This document shows, piece by piece, positions 32,000 to 41,750 of a stretch of DNA of 64,000 bases; positions within the stretch are counted from its first letter, which is position 1; every line of letters begins with the position of its first letter. The stretch lies in assembly GCF_002760665.1 (NCBI RefSeq), contig NZ_PDOB01000016.1, positions 37,330 through 101,329 on the forward strand, given 5' to 3'. This DNA comes from Massilia psychrophila (lineage in GTDB: Bacteria; Pseudomonadota; Gammaproteobacteria; Burkholderiales; Burkholderiaceae_D). The position numbers and the translations under genes were made by a program. The notes beneath the pieces are model-generated. The model searched no databases. It saw nothing but the letters and a program-made list of their open reading frames with translations, and had not been told where the DNA came from.

Positions 32000-34336
32000 A
32001 TGAAATTACATTCAGATCGTTTTGCACTGCCATCTTTTCGCCATAGCTTGATTGGCGCCGCCGTCCTCGCCATGTGCTCCGGCCAGGCTCTCGCAATCAC
32101 CCCGTTCGTCGTCAAGGACATCCGCGTCGAAGGCATCCAGCGCACCGAAGCTGGCACCGTGTTCAGCTACTTGCCGGTGCGGGTCGGCGAAACGTTCGAT
32201 GATGAAAAAAGTATCGCCGCCATCAAGGCGCTGTACGCGACGACCTTCTTCAAGGACGTTCGCCTGGAAGAGGAAAACGGCGTGCTGGTGGTGCTGGTCG
32301 AAGAGCGGCCCGCCATCTCCACGGTCGATTTCACCGGCACCAAGGAATTCGAAAAGGACGTGCTGGTCAAGGCGCTCAGGGAAATCGGCGTCGGCGAAAC
32401 CAAGATTTTCGACAAGGCGTCGGTCGACCGCGCCGAGCAGGAACTCAAGCGCCAGTACCTGTCGCACGGCCTGTATGGCGTCAAGATCACCACCACCGTC
32501 ACGCCCATCGAGCGTAACCGCGTCACCGTCATGTTCAACGTCGATGAAGGCGAGATCGCCCGCATCAAACGTATCAACATCGTCGGCAACAAGCGCTTTA
32601 GCGACAAGGAACTGCGCGAAATAATGGCCCTTAATACCAGCGGCTGGTTCACCTGGTATTCGAAGGCCGATCAGTATTCGAAGACCAAGCTGACCGGCGA
32701 CATCGAGGCGCTCAAGTCGTTCTACCTGAACCGCGGCTACCTGGAGGCGAACATCGAGTCGACCCAGGTGGCGATCACGCCGGACAAGAAGGACATCTAC
32801 CTGACGGTCAACATCTCCGAAGGCGAGAAGTACACCGTATCGAACGTCAAGCTCGATGGCGAGATGTTCGGCCGCGAGGACGAACTGAAGTCGTTGCTGC
32901 TGCTGCGCGCCGGCGAGACGTATTCGGGCGAGCTGCTCACCGAGAGCAACAAGCGCATCTCGGACCGCCTCGGCACCTTCGGCTACGCTTTCGCCAACGT
33001 CAACGCAAACCCTGAAATCGACCGCGATAAACGCCAGGTTGCATTCACTTTCTTCATCGATCCAGGCAAGCGCGCCTACGTGCGTCACATGAACATCGCC
33101 GGCAACACCACCACCCGCGACGAAGTGATCCGGCGCGAATTCCGCCAGTTCGAGGGCTCCTGGTACGACGGTAACAAGATCAAGGCTTCGCGCGACCGCG
33201 TCGACCGCCTCGGCTTCTTCAAGGACGTCACGATCGACACGCCGGAAGCACAGGGCACGCTTGACCAGGTCGACGTCAACCTGACCGTGACCGAAAAACC
33301 GACCGGTAACTTCCTGATCGGCGGCGCCTTTTCGCAGTCCGAAAAATTCACTTTTACGGCGTCGATCCAACAGGCCAACTTCGCCGGCAGCGGCAACACG
33401 GTCGGCATCGAACTCAATACCAGCCGTTACAGCCGCACCATTGCGTTCTCGCAGACCAACCCGTATTTCACCGACGATGGCGTCTCGCGCTCGTTCGAGG
33501 TGTACCTGCGTACCCAGCGACCGCCGGCGCTCAACGTCGGCAGCTTTACCGTCAAGCAGACCGGCACGCGCATGAGTTTCGGTGTGCCGTTCTCGGAATA
33601 CGACACCGTCTTCTTCGGCGCCGGCCTCGAGCGCACCACCATCGATACCGATATCAGCAGTCCGACCGTGTACAAGAATTACGTGCGCCAGTTCACCGGC
33701 ATTGCGAGTGGGGTCGGTAGCGCCAATACCAATTCGCTGCCGCTGACGGCAGCCTGGCAGCGCGACAGCCGCGACAGTGCGATCACGCCGACGCTAGGCC
33801 GCTACCAGCGCGCCAACCTCGAGCTCGACCTGGTCGGCAATTCAAAATACTACCGCGCGGTCTACGAGCAGCAGTGGTACCGTCCCTTGACGCGCTCGAT
33901 CACCCTGGCCCTGAAGGGCGAGCTCGATTACGGCCGCGGCCTGCGCGGCACCAACTACCCGGTTTTCAAGAACTTCTACGGCGGCGGTATCGGTTCGGTG
34001 CGCGGTTACCAAAGCTCGTCGCTCGGCGTCGTCGACCCGGTCAACTTCGACGCACTCGGCGGCGCCAAGCGGGTGATCGGCAATGCCGAGCTGCAGATGC
34101 CGTTCCCCGGCGGCGGACTCGATCGCAGCCTGCGCTGGTTCGGCTTCGTCGATGGCGGCCAGGTCTACCAGGAACGCCAGAAGATACGCGCTTCCGAGCT
34201 GCGCTTCTCGGCCGGCCTTGGGGTCAGCTGGATTTCCCCGGTTGGCCCGCTCAAGTTGAGTTATGCTAAACCCTTGAACCCGAAGCCGGGCGACCGCCTG
34301 GAGCGCTTCCAGTTCCAGATGGGCACCGGTTTCTGA
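32000..34336 (+). CDS. bamA: outer-membrane protein assembly factor BamA
   Basis: BamA (778 aa) inserts beta-barrels into the outer membrane. It has a signal peptide (about 1-32), five POTRA domains (about 36-435) and a C-terminal 16-strand barrel with the conserved VRGYQ loop and terminal phenylalanine in QMGTGF. Length is normal. It is followed by two skp/ompH genes encoding periplasmic chaperones for its substrates. Confidence 0.97.
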   Translation: MKLHSDRFALPSFRHSLIGAAVLAMCSGQALAITPFVVKDIRVEGIQRTEAGTVFSYLPVRVGETFDDEKSIAAIKALYATTFFKDVRLEEENGVLVVLVEERPAISTVDFTGTKEFEKDVLVKALREIGVGETKIFDKASVDRAEQELKRQYLSHGLYGVKITTTVTPIERNRVTVMFNVDEGEIARIKRINIVGNKRFSDKELREIMALNTSGWFTWYSKADQYSKTKLTGDIEALKSFYLNRGYLEANIESTQVAITPDKKDIYLTVNISEGEKYTVSNVKLDGEMFGREDELKSLLLLRAGETYSGELLTESNKRISDRLGTFGYAFANVNANPEIDRDKRQVAFTFFIDPGKRAYVRHMNIAGNTTTRDEVIRREFRQFEGSWYDGNKIKASRDRVDRLGFFKDVTIDTPEAQGTLDQVDVNLTVTEKPTGNFLIGGAFSQSEKFTFTASIQQANFAGSGNTVGIELNTSRYSRTIAFSQTNPYFTDDGVSRSFEVYLRTQRPPALNVGSFTVKQTGTRMSFGVPFSEYDTVFFGAGLERTTIDTDISSPTVYKNYVRQFTGIASGVGSANTNSLPLTAAWQRDSRDSAITPTLGRYQRANLELDLVGNSKYYRAVYEQQWYRPLTRSITLALKGELDYGRGLRGTNYPVFKNFYGGGIGSVRGYQSSSLGVVDPVNFDALGGAKRVIGNAELQMPFPGGGLDRSLRWFGFVDGGQVYQERQKIRASELRFSAGLGVSWISPVGPLKLSYAKPLNPKPGDRLERFQFQMGTGF

Positions 34337-34374
34337 TCCAAAACGCCTGTCGACTTTCCAGATTGCGGAGAATT

Positions 34375-34911
34375 ATGTTGAAAAATCTGACTGCCTTGCT
34401 GCCCAGGGCGCTTGTCCTGGCGGCCTTCTGCGCCTGCCCGATGGCGCAGGCTCAGGCGCAAGCTCAGGTGCAAACCAGCGCGCCGAGCCGGATCGGCTTC
34501 GTGTTCACCGAGCGCCTGATGACCGAGTCGAAACTGGCGAAAACGGCGGACGCCAGGATCGAGGCCGAGTTTTCCAAGCGCCAGAAGGCGATCAAGGACA
34601 TGCTGGCGCGCCTGAAGACGATGTCAGAGAAATTCGACGCCGACAACGCCGGTCTCGTCGAGCCGGAGCGCACCAAGCGTTACCGCGAGTTGGCCGAGCT
34701 GGAAAAAGACGTCCAGCGCACCCAGCGCGAATTCAACGAGGACTTACTGCAGCGTAAGAGCGAAGAGCGCGCCAATATCGCGCAAAAGGCGTACAAGTTG
34801 ATCGAACTGATCGCCGAACAGGAAAAGCTCGACGTCGTGCTGCAGGAGTCGGCTTGGTCGAGCCCGCGGATCGACATCACCGACAAGATCATCAAGCTGC
34901 TCGACAAGTAA
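34375..34911 (+). CDS. skp: OmpH/Skp-family periplasmic chaperone (copy 1)
   Basis: This 178-residue protein has a signal peptide (about 1-27) followed by a long helical coiled-coil and the family ending SPRIDITDKIIKLLDK. Skp trimers hold unfolded outer-membrane proteins for delivery to BamA. The start is ATG at 34375 after GCGGAG. The repeated AQAQAQAQ run at the cleavage site is encoded by a short tandem repeat. A paralogue follows at once. Confidence 0.9.
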   Translation: MLKNLTALLPRALVLAAFCACPMAQAQAQAQVQTSAPSRIGFVFTERLMTESKLAKTADARIEAEFSKRQKAIKDMLARLKTMSEKFDADNAGLVEPERTKRYRELAELEKDVQRTQREFNEDLLQRKSEERANIAQKAYKLIELIAEQEKLDVVLQESAWSSPRIDITDKIIKLLDK

Positions 34912-34915
34912 CGAC

Positions 34916-35473
34916 GTGACCGGCTTCGTGACCAACTTTCTGGCCAACTTCGTGACCATTCATTTCAGAACCGCCATCGTCGCCCTTGGACTGAGCGTTG
35001 GGCTAAGCTTGCTGGCAACTAAGGCCTGCGCGCAAGGCGGGCCGGGCCGGGTCGGCTTCGTCGCCACCGAACGGCTGTACGCCGATTCGAAACTGGCGAA
35101 GTCGATCGAGGCCCGCATCACCGCCGATTTTGCCAAGCGCGACAAATCGAACCAGGAGCTGTTCGCCCGCCTCAAGCGCCTGAGCGAGAAATTCGACAGC
35201 GACACAGAGGCCCTGGGCGAAGCGGAACGCACCCGGCGCGCGCGCGAAGTGCTCGACCTCGACAAGGAAGTGCAGCGCAAGCAGACCGGCTTTCGCGACG
35301 ATCTCGAGCACCGCAAGGACGAGGAGCGCGCACTGATCGCCCAGAAGGCGGCGGCCCTGATCGGCAAGGTCGCCGAGCAGGAAAAAATCGACATCGTGCT
35401 GTTCCGGGACGTTCTATGGACGCGACCGGGCGTCGATATCACCGACAAAATCATCAGGCTGCTCGATCAGTAG
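34916..35473 (+). CDS. OmpH/Skp-family periplasmic chaperone (copy 2)
   Basis: This is a second Skp-like protein (185 aa as drawn) sharing the pattern GFVATERLYADSKLAKSIEARI and the ending DITDKIIRLLDQ with copy 1. The start is uncertain. GTG at 34916 is 4 bp after the copy 1 stop, but a GTG at 34952 gives a cleaner signal peptide cleaved after KACA. Three GTGACC units lie in this start region. It is probably a tandem duplicate that has diverged; whether both act in BamA delivery is unknown. Confidence 0.85.
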   Translation: MTGFVTNFLANFVTIHFRTAIVALGLSVGLSLLATKACAQGGPGRVGFVATERLYADSKLAKSIEARITADFAKRDKSNQELFARLKRLSEKFDSDTEALGEAERTRRAREVLDLDKEVQRKQTGFRDDLEHRKDEERALIAQKAAALIGKVAEQEKIDIVLFRDVLWTRPGVDITDKIIRLLDQ

Positions 35474-35501
35474 CACCTGAACACATCGAACGGACAACCG
35501 G

Positions 35502-36569
35502 ATGGGCACGCGACTGGGTCAATTGGTCGAACGCTTGGGTGGCCAGCTGGTGGGAGATCCTAACCTGGAAGTGACCGGGATCGCACCACTGGCCGACGCC
35601 GGCGTTTCCGACATCAGCTTTCTGAGCAATAGCAAACTGCGTGCGCAAGCGGGCGCCAGCGGGGCGGCGGCGATGATCGTCTCGCCGCTTGACGACGCCT
35701 TCGTCGCCGAGACGTACCGCGGCGCGCGCATCGTCAGCAACAACCCTTACGTGTATTTCGCCCGCGCCGCGCAGTTCTTCGCCGCGCTGGACGAAGTGGC
35801 GCCCGCGCCCGGCATCGACCCGTCGGCCAGCGTCGCCGCCAACGCCCGGGTCGACCCGAGCGCTCACGTCGGCGCGCACGTGACGATCGAGGACGGCGCC
35901 GTGATTGGCGCCGGGGCGGTGATCGACGCCGGCTGCTTCATCGGCCGCGGCGCGGTCATCGGCGAGCTTACCCACCTGTTCGCCAACGCGACCTTCCATG
36001 CGCGCTGCCAGATCGGCAAGCGCGGCATCATCCATTCGGGCGCCGTGATCGGCACCGACGGCTTTGGTTTCGCCAACGAGGGCGGCGTCTACATCAAGAT
36101 CCCGCAGACCGGGCGTGTGATGATCGGCGACGACGTCGACATCGGCGCCAACACCTGCATCGACCGCGGCGCGCTGGCCGACACCATCATCGAAGATGGC
36201 GTCAAGCTGGATAACCAGATCCAGATCGGCCACAACTGCCGTATCGGCGCCCATACGGCAATGGCCGGCTGCGTCGGCGTGGCCGGCAGCGCGACGATCG
36301 GCAAATACTGTACCTTTGGCGGTGCCGCCATGGTGCTGGGCCACCTGACGATCGCCGACAAGGTGCATATCTCGTCGGGCAGCATGGTGTCGCGCTCGAT
36401 CCTCGAACCTGGCCAGTACACGGGATTTTATCCGCTGGCGAAAAACGCCGAGTGGGAAAAAACCGCGGCGATCGTGCGCAACCTGGCCGCCATGCGCGAG
36501 AAAATCCGCGCGCTGGAAAAAACTATCAAGACCCTGACCGAACCTACAAAGCCTACAGAGAAGATATGA
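35502..36569 (+). CDS. lpxD: UDP-3-O-acylglucosamine N-acyltransferase
   Basis: LpxD (355 aa) adds the N-linked hydroxyacyl chain in lipid A synthesis. It has an N-terminal uridine-binding domain and a left-handed beta-helix of hexapeptide repeats (about 105-320). The catalytic-histidine segment is [14 protein letters not shown]. The C-terminus is a short helix ending in [10 protein letters not shown], encoded by repeated CCTACA units. It overlaps fabZ by 4 bp. Confidence 0.96.
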   Translation: MGTRLGQLVERLGGQLVGDPNLEVTGIAPLADAGVSDISFLSNSKLRAQAGASGAAAMIVSPLDDAFVAETYRGARIVSNNPYVYFARAAQFFAALDEVAPAPGIDPSASVAANARVDPSAHVGAHVTIEDGAVIGAGAVIDAGCFIGRGAVIGELTHLFANATFHARCQIGKRGIIHSGAVIGTDGFGFANEGGVYIKIPQTGRVMIGDDVDIGANTCIDRGALADTIIEDGVKLDNQIQIGHNCRIGAHTAMAGCVGVAGSATIGKYCTFGGAAMVLGHLTIADKVHISSGSMVSRSILEPGQYTGFYPLAKNAEWEKTAAIVRNLAAMREKIRALEKTIKTLTEPTKPTEKI

Positions 36570-37051
36570 ACACAACTGACAACAAGACCCTCGACATCTG
36601 CCAGATCAAGGCGCTGCTGCCGCACCGTTACCCGATGCTGCTGGTGGACCGCGTGCTGACGTGGGAAGCCAACAAGTCGATCACTGCCATCAAGAACGTT
36701 ACGGCGAACGAGGAGTTCTTCAACGGCCACTTCCCGCACAAGCCGGTGATGCCGGGCGTGTTGATGATCGAAGCGCTGGCGCAAACCGCCGCGCTGCTGT
36801 CGTTCCTGACGATGGGCGTCTCGCCCGACGAGAATTCGATCGTGTATTTCGTCGGCATCGACAACGCCCGCTTCAAGCGCCCGGTGGGCCCCGGCGACCA
36901 GCTCAAGATGGACGTCGAGATCCTGCGCGTATCGCGCGGCATCTGGAAATACAAGGCGGTCGGCACCGTCGACGGCGCCATTGCGCTGGAAGCGGAATTG
37001 ATGTGCACCATCCGCGGAACTAGCGACGCGAGCAAGCCGGCGGTGCAGTAA
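36566..37051 (+). CDS. fabZ: 3-hydroxyacyl-ACP dehydratase FabZ
   Basis: FabZ (161 aa) dehydrates beta-hydroxyacyl-ACP in fatty acid synthesis, competing with LpxA and LpxD for hydroxyacyl-[16 protein letters not shown], the catalytic H55 in [11 protein letters not shown] and E69 in MIEALAQ are present. The frame is open upstream inside lpxD, but the ATG overlapping the lpxD stop is the family start. Confidence 0.96.
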   Translation: MNTTDNKTLDICQIKALLPHRYPMLLVDRVLTWEANKSITAIKNVTANEEFFNGHFPHKPVMPGVLMIEALAQTAALLSFLTMGVSPDENSIVYFVGIDNARFKRPVGPGDQLKMDVEILRVSRGIWKYKAVGTVDGAIALEAELMCTIRGTSDASKPAVQ

Positions 37052-37052
37052 C

Positions 37053-37850
37053 ATGGCCCTGATTCATCCAAGCGCCATCGTCGATCCAAAAGCGCAGCTC
37101 GACAGCTCGGTCGAAGTCGGCGCCTTTTCGATCATCGGTCCGCACGTGAGAATCGGCGCGCGCAGCGTGATCGGCCCGCACGTCGTCATCGAAGGCCACA
37201 CGACGATCGGCGAAGACAACAAGTTCTTCCAGTTCTCGTCGATCGGCGCCGCGCCCCAGGACAAGAAGTGGGCGGGCGAGGCGACCCGGCTCGAAGTTGG
37301 CGACCGCAACACGGTGCGCGAATTTTGCACCTTCAATACCGGCACCGTGCAGGACGCCGGCGTGACCCGGCTCGGCAACGACAACTGGATCTCGGCCTAC
37401 GTTCACCTCGCGCACGATTGCCAGGTCGGCAGCAACACAATTTTTTCGAACAACGCGCAGCTGGCCGGACACGTCGTCGTCGGCGACTGGGCGATCCTGT
37501 CGGGCTACGCCGGCGTCCACCAGTTCTGCAAAATTGGTGAACATGCGTTTGTCGGCATGTATACCAGCCTGACCCAGGACGTGCCGCCGTTCGTGCTGGT
37601 GTCGGGCAACCCGGCCGGCGCGCGCGGCGTCAACATCGAAGGCATCAAGCGGCGCGGCTTTACCCGGCCGCAGATCGACGCCATCCGCACCGCCTATAAA
37701 ACCGTGTACCGCTCCGGCCTGACGCTGGAAGAAGCGAAAGCGGCGCTGGCCGGGCAGGCGGCAAGCGAAGAGCTCGACGCCGATGGTGCGGCGCACGTGC
37801 GCGCTTTTTGCGACTTTCTGGAAACGGCCAGCCGTGGCATCGTCCGCTGA
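37053..37850 (+). CDS. lpxA: UDP-N-acetylglucosamine acyltransferase
   Basis: LpxA (265 aa) carries out the first step of lipid A synthesis, O-acylating UDP-GlcNAc. It has hexapeptide repeats over residues 1-190 and the catalytic histidine H121 in AYVHLAHDCQVGSN. The C-terminal helical domain is normal. It starts one base after the fabZ stop. Confidence 0.96.
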   Translation: MALIHPSAIVDPKAQLDSSVEVGAFSIIGPHVRIGARSVIGPHVVIEGHTTIGEDNKFFQFSSIGAAPQDKKWAGEATRLEVGDRNTVREFCTFNTGTVQDAGVTRLGNDNWISAYVHLAHDCQVGSNTIFSNNAQLAGHVVVGDWAILSGYAGVHQFCKIGEHAFVGMYTSLTQDVPPFVLVSGNPAGARGVNIEGIKRRGFTRPQIDAIRTAYKTVYRSGLTLEEAKAALAGQAASEELDADGAAHVRAFCDFLETASRGIVR

Positions 37851-39036
37851 CGCTTTGGCCAACGTCCCGGCCAACGCCACGGTCGCGCTGGTGGCCGGCG
37901 AAGTGTCGGGCGACATGCTTGCCGGGCGCCTGCTGGCAGGCCTGCGGGCGCGCCTTCCGGGGGCGCGCTTTCGCGGCATCGGCGGGCCGCGCATGATCGA
38001 GCAGGGCATGGTGTCGGAGCTGCCGATCGAGGCGCTGGCGGTCGGCCGGATGTTCGAGATCATCCCCCGTTACCGCGCCATCAAGGCAATCCAGACAGCG
38101 CTGCGCGAGCGCCTGCTGGCCGAACGGCCGGCGGTGTTCATCGGCGCCGATTACCCGCTCTTTAACCTCGGGCTGGAAATGGCGCTGAAAGCGGCCGGCA
38201 TCCCGACGGTGCACTTCGTCAGCCCGCAGATCTGGGCCTGGCGCGGCGGGCGCATCAACAAAATCCGCAAGGCCGTGTCGCACATGCTGGTGATCTTCCC
38301 GTTCGAAGAAGAGATTTATAAAGCGGCCGGCGTGCCGGTCACCTACATCGGCCACCCGCTGGCCGAGATGATCCCGCTTCAACCTGACCAGGACGCGGCG
38401 CGCCGCGCGCTCGGCATCGCCGTCGATGCGCGCGTCGTCACCGTGATGCCGGGCAGCCGCATGGCCGAACTGAAGTACCTGGCCGCGCCGTTTGTGGGTG
38501 CCGTCAAGCTGCTCGCCGCGCGCGATCCCGGCCTGCGCTTCATCGTGCCGATGGCCGGCGAAAAGCAGCGCGCCCATTTTAATGAACTGGTGGCGCGGGC
38601 AGGCTTGGGCGACGTCGGCATCCTGCTGGTCGAAGGGCGCTCGCACGAGGCGATCTGCGCCGCCGACGCGGTGCTGGTGGCCTCTGGTACTGCCACCCTG
38701 GAGGTGGCGTTGTTCAAGAAGCCGATGGTGATCGCCTACAAGGTAATGGCGGCGTCATGGCACGTCATGCGCCACATGGGCTACCAGCCGTGGATTGGTT
38801 TACCGAACATCCTGGCGCGCGAATTCGTCGTGCCCGAACTGCTGCAACACGCCGCCACGCCGCAGGCGCTGGCCGACGCCGTCTGGATCCAGCTGAACGA
38901 CGCGCCGAACCGCCTGCGCCTGGTGCAGCGTTTCACCGACATGCATCACAGTTTGCTGCGCAACAGCGCTGAGGAAAGCGCCGCCGCCGTCCTGCGCGTC
39001 ATTCAAGCATCATCTTCATCACGCGCCTCACTATGA
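37834..39036 (+). CDS. lpxB: lipid A disaccharide synthase
   Basis: LpxB (about 400 aa) condenses UDP-2,3-diacylglucosamine with lipid X. Signatures are [39 protein letters not shown] and the GTATLEVAL segment. The start is taken as GTG at 37834 inside the end of lpxA (17-bp overlap). The frame is open further upstream to 37783, but that part does not resemble LpxB. The C-terminus overlaps rnhB by 4 bp. Confidence 0.94.
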   Translation: MASSADALANVPANATVALVAGEVSGDMLAGRLLAGLRARLPGARFRGIGGPRMIEQGMVSELPIEALAVGRMFEIIPRYRAIKAIQTALRERLLAERPAVFIGADYPLFNLGLEMALKAAGIPTVHFVSPQIWAWRGGRINKIRKAVSHMLVIFPFEEEIYKAAGVPVTYIGHPLAEMIPLQPDQDAARRALGIAVDARVVTVMPGSRMAELKYLAAPFVGAVKLLAARDPGLRFIVPMAGEKQRAHFNELVARAGLGDVGILLVEGRSHEAICAADAVLVASGTATLEVALFKKPMVIAYKVMAASWHVMRHMGYQPWIGLPNILAREFVVPELLQHAATPQALADAVWIQLNDAPNRLRLVQRFTDMHHSLLRNSAEESAAAVLRVIQASSSSRASL

Positions 39037-39713
39037 CGAAAAAGAAAATCAATTTCTACCCGGGCCTTAAAAGTTCGCAGTATCCGTTCACCGAACTGGA
39101 CGTCGTCTGCGGCGTCGACGAGGCCGGCCGCGGGCCGCTGGCCGGCGGCGTGTTCGCCGCCGCCGTGATTCTCGACCCGTGCCGCCCGATCGACGGCCTG
39201 CGCGATTCGAAAAAACTGAGCGCCGCGCGGCGCGACGAACTGGCGCCGCAAATCAGGCAGTACGCGCTGGCGTGGGCCGTCGCCGAATGCTCGCATGAAG
39301 AAATCGACGCCATCAACATCTTGCAGGCGACCATGCTGGCGATGAAGCGCGCGGTCGAAGCGCTTGCCATACTGCCGACCATCGCCCTGATCGACGGCAA
39401 CCGCAGCCCCGTGATGCAGGTGCGCTGCCATCCGATCGTCGAAGGCGACGACAAGGTACACGCGATTTCTGCCGCGTCGATCCTGGCGAAAACGGCGCGC
39501 GATTGCGCCTTGGTGTCGCTGCACGAACTGTATCCGCAATACGGTTTCGACCAGCACAAGGGCTACGGCACCCGCCTGCACATGGAACGCCTGGCCGAAC
39601 ACGGCGCCTGTCCGGCGCACCGGCGCTCGTTCGCCCCGGTGCGCCGGGCCCTGGCCGGCCAGCTGATTACCCGGTCGCTGCCGCTCGACTTTGGCCTGGA
39701 GGAATCACGATGA
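39033..39713 (+). CDS. rnhB: ribonuclease HII
   Basis: RNase HII (226 aa) removes ribonucleotides embedded in DNA and RNA of RNA-DNA hybrids. [15 protein letters not shown] holds acidic catalytic residues D29 and E30, and [12 protein letters not shown] holds a further conserved aspartate. It is the usual neighbour of lpxB. It overlaps the rRNA methyltransferase gene by 4 bp. Confidence 0.95.
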   Translation: MTKKKINFYPGLKSSQYPFTELDVVCGVDEAGRGPLAGGVFAAAVILDPCRPIDGLRDSKKLSAARRDELAPQIRQYALAWAVAECSHEEIDAINILQATMLAMKRAVEALAILPTIALIDGNRSPVMQVRCHPIVEGDDKVHAISAASILAKTARDCALVSLHELYPQYGFDQHKGYGTRLHMERLAEHGACPAHRRSFAPVRRALAGQLITRSLPLDFGLEESR

Positions 39714-40495
39714 AAACCATCACCTCGCGCGACAACCCGCTCTACAAGGAACTCAAACAACTGGCCGCCAGCTCGCAGGCGCGGCGCAAGGCTGGCCGCA
39801 CCCTGCTCGACGGCGTACACCTATGCCAGGGCTACCTGACGCTGCGCGGCGCGCCCGTGCATTGCATCGTCGCCGACAGCGCGCTGGCGAATCCGGAAGT
39901 GCTCGATGTCGTCCGGCGCTGCGAGGACCTCCACGCCCATGTGACGGCGCTGCCGGACCCGCTCTACAACGCGGTGAGCCAGGTCGACAATGGCATCGGC
40001 CTGATGTTCCTGGTCGACGCCCCGGTGCGTGCGATTGCCGGCCCGTTGACGCAGTCGGCGGTCTTGCTCGACAACCTGCAAGACCCCGGCAACGTCGGCT
40101 CGATCCTGCGCAGCGCCGCGGCGGCCGGCATTACGCAGGTTTACTGCAGCGCCGGCACCGCCTTCTGCTGGTCGCCGAAAGTGCTGCGGGCGGCGATGGG
40201 CGCCCATTTCGTGCTCGAGATTTATGAGAACGTCGACCTGGCCGCGCTGGTGTCAAGCGCCACGGTGATGGTGCTGGCCACCAGCGGCTACGCCACACGG
40301 CGCCTGTACGACGTCGACCTGCGCCAGCCGGTCGCCTGGCTGCTGGGGCATGAAGGGCAGGGCGTGGCCGACGACCTGCTGGCCCTGGCCACTCACCAGG
40401 TGGTGATTCCGCACCTGGGCCAAATCGAGTCGCTCAACGTGGCGGCATGCGCCGCAGTGTGTTTTTTTGAGCAGTTGCGGCAAAATCAGGCGTAG
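39710..40495 (+). CDS. TrmH/SpoU-family RNA 2'-O-methyltransferase
   Basis: This 261-residue SPOUT methyltransferase has an N-terminal substrate-binding part and the three SpoU motifs: [28 protein letters not shown] and [18 protein letters not shown]. It transfers a methyl group from S-adenosylmethionine to a ribose in rRNA or tRNA; the target cannot be assigned. GGAGGAA precedes the ATG, which overlaps the rnhB stop. It closes the long envelope gene run. Confidence 0.88.
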   Translation: MKTITSRDNPLYKELKQLAASSQARRKAGRTLLDGVHLCQGYLTLRGAPVHCIVADSALANPEVLDVVRRCEDLHAHVTALPDPLYNAVSQVDNGIGLMFLVDAPVRAIAGPLTQSAVLLDNLQDPGNVGSILRSAAAAGITQVYCSAGTAFCWSPKVLRAAMGAHFVLEIYENVDLAALVSSATVMVLATSGYATRRLYDVDLRQPVAWLLGHEGQGVADDLLALATHQVVIPHLGQIESLNVAACAAVCFFEQLRQNQA

Positions 40496-40545
40496 ACGCG
40501 GCTGGTTGCTACAGGTTAATCTTTCGTCTGGAGCATAGTGGAGTA

Positions 40546-41748
40546 ATGATGGACATCGCGCATTTGCATTTTTTGGTGGCGGAAGCCGATCCGGCGCAGC
40601 GGCTGGCCATGGTCGACATGCTGGGCCGGCTCGGCGCCAGACAGGTCACCGAAGTGCACGACGGTCATACCGCCTTGCGTTGTTTCCAGGACGCGTTCAC
40701 GCCGACGGTGAACGTGGCGATCATTGACCTTGCGCTGCCCGGCATGGATGGCCTGGAACTGATCCGCACGCTGGCGGCGATGAACTGCCGCGCGCGCCTG
40801 ATCGTGGTCGGCGCGCAGACCGGCAACCTGATGTTTTCGGTTGAGACGATGGCGCAGGCTTACGGCTTCGACCTGCTTGGCACCATGACCAAACCGGTGT
40901 CGAACGCCAGGCTCGCTTCGCTGCTGGACAATTACACGCCGCCGGTGCTGGCGGCCAACCGTACGCCGAAAGGCCCCAGCTTCACGTTCTCCGAAGTCGG
41001 GATCGGCCTGCAGGCGCGCCAATTCGAGCCGTTTTTCCAGCCCAAGATCGAACTGCAAACCGGCCAGGTCAAGGGCTTGGAGGCGTTCGCGCGCTGGCGC
41101 CATCCGGAGCACGGCGTGCTGGGGCCGTCGGCTTTCATCGACGCGCTCGAACAGAACAACCGCATCGACTTCCTCGACTGGAGCATGATCGAAAAGTCGG
41201 TCGAGCGCTGCCGCCAGTTCCACGACCAGGGCATCCCGATCTCGATCTCGATCAACCTGGCGCCGGAGACGCTGGCCCATCCGGCCTTCATGCAGCAGAT
41301 CGGCGCCTGCGTCAACCGCCACCGCCTGCTGCCCGACTACATCACCTTCGAGATGCCCGAATCGTCGGTACTGACCACCGACCCGAGTTTCGTCGAGCGG
41401 CTGGTGCGGCTGCGGATGGCCGGCTACGGCCTGGCGATCGACGACTACGGCACCGGCCGCTCCAACCTGCAGCTGCTGGCGCGCATTCCCTTCTCGGAAC
41501 TGAAGATCGACCGCAGCTTCGTCGACGGCGCCTCGAAAAAACGCGCGCTGGGCACGGTGCTCAGTTCCTGCCTGGGACTGGCGCGCAGCCTGGACCGGAT
41601 GTCGGTGGCGGTCGGCGTCGAGACCAAGCAGGACTGGGATTTTTTGCAGGGGTTGGGCTGCACCTACGCCCAGGGCTACCATATCGCGCGGCCGATGGAG
41701 GCCGATGCGTTTCCAGGCTGGCTGGAAGACTGGCGTTTGTTTTTTTAG
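40546..41748 (+). CDS. response regulator with REC and EAL domains
   Basis: The 400-residue protein has an N-terminal receiver domain (about 7-125; E13/D15 acidic cluster, D61 in IIDLALPGMDG, lysine in TMTKPVS) and a C-terminal EAL domain (about 155-398). The signature reads EAF rather than EAL, but the glutamate (E179), FEMPESS, AIDDYGTGRSN, LKIDRSF and GVETKQDWDFL are retained. It could therefore degrade cyclic-di-GMP when phosphorylated. No cognate kinase is adjacent. A weak Shine-Dalgarno is seen. Confidence 0.88.
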   Translation: MMDIAHLHFLVAEADPAQRLAMVDMLGRLGARQVTEVHDGHTALRCFQDAFTPTVNVAIIDLALPGMDGLELIRTLAAMNCRARLIVVGAQTGNLMFSVETMAQAYGFDLLGTMTKPVSNARLASLLDNYTPPVLAANRTPKGPSFTFSEVGIGLQARQFEPFFQPKIELQTGQVKGLEAFARWRHPEHGVLGPSAFIDALEQNNRIDFLDWSMIEKSVERCRQFHDQGIPISISINLAPETLAHPAFMQQIGACVNRHRLLPDYITFEMPESSVLTTDPSFVERLVRLRMAGYGLAIDDYGTGRSNLQLLARIPFSELKIDRSFVDGASKKRALGTVLSSCLGLARSLDRMSVAVGVETKQDWDFLQGLGCTYAQGYHIARPMEADAFPGWLEDWRLFF

Positions 41749-41750
41749 AT

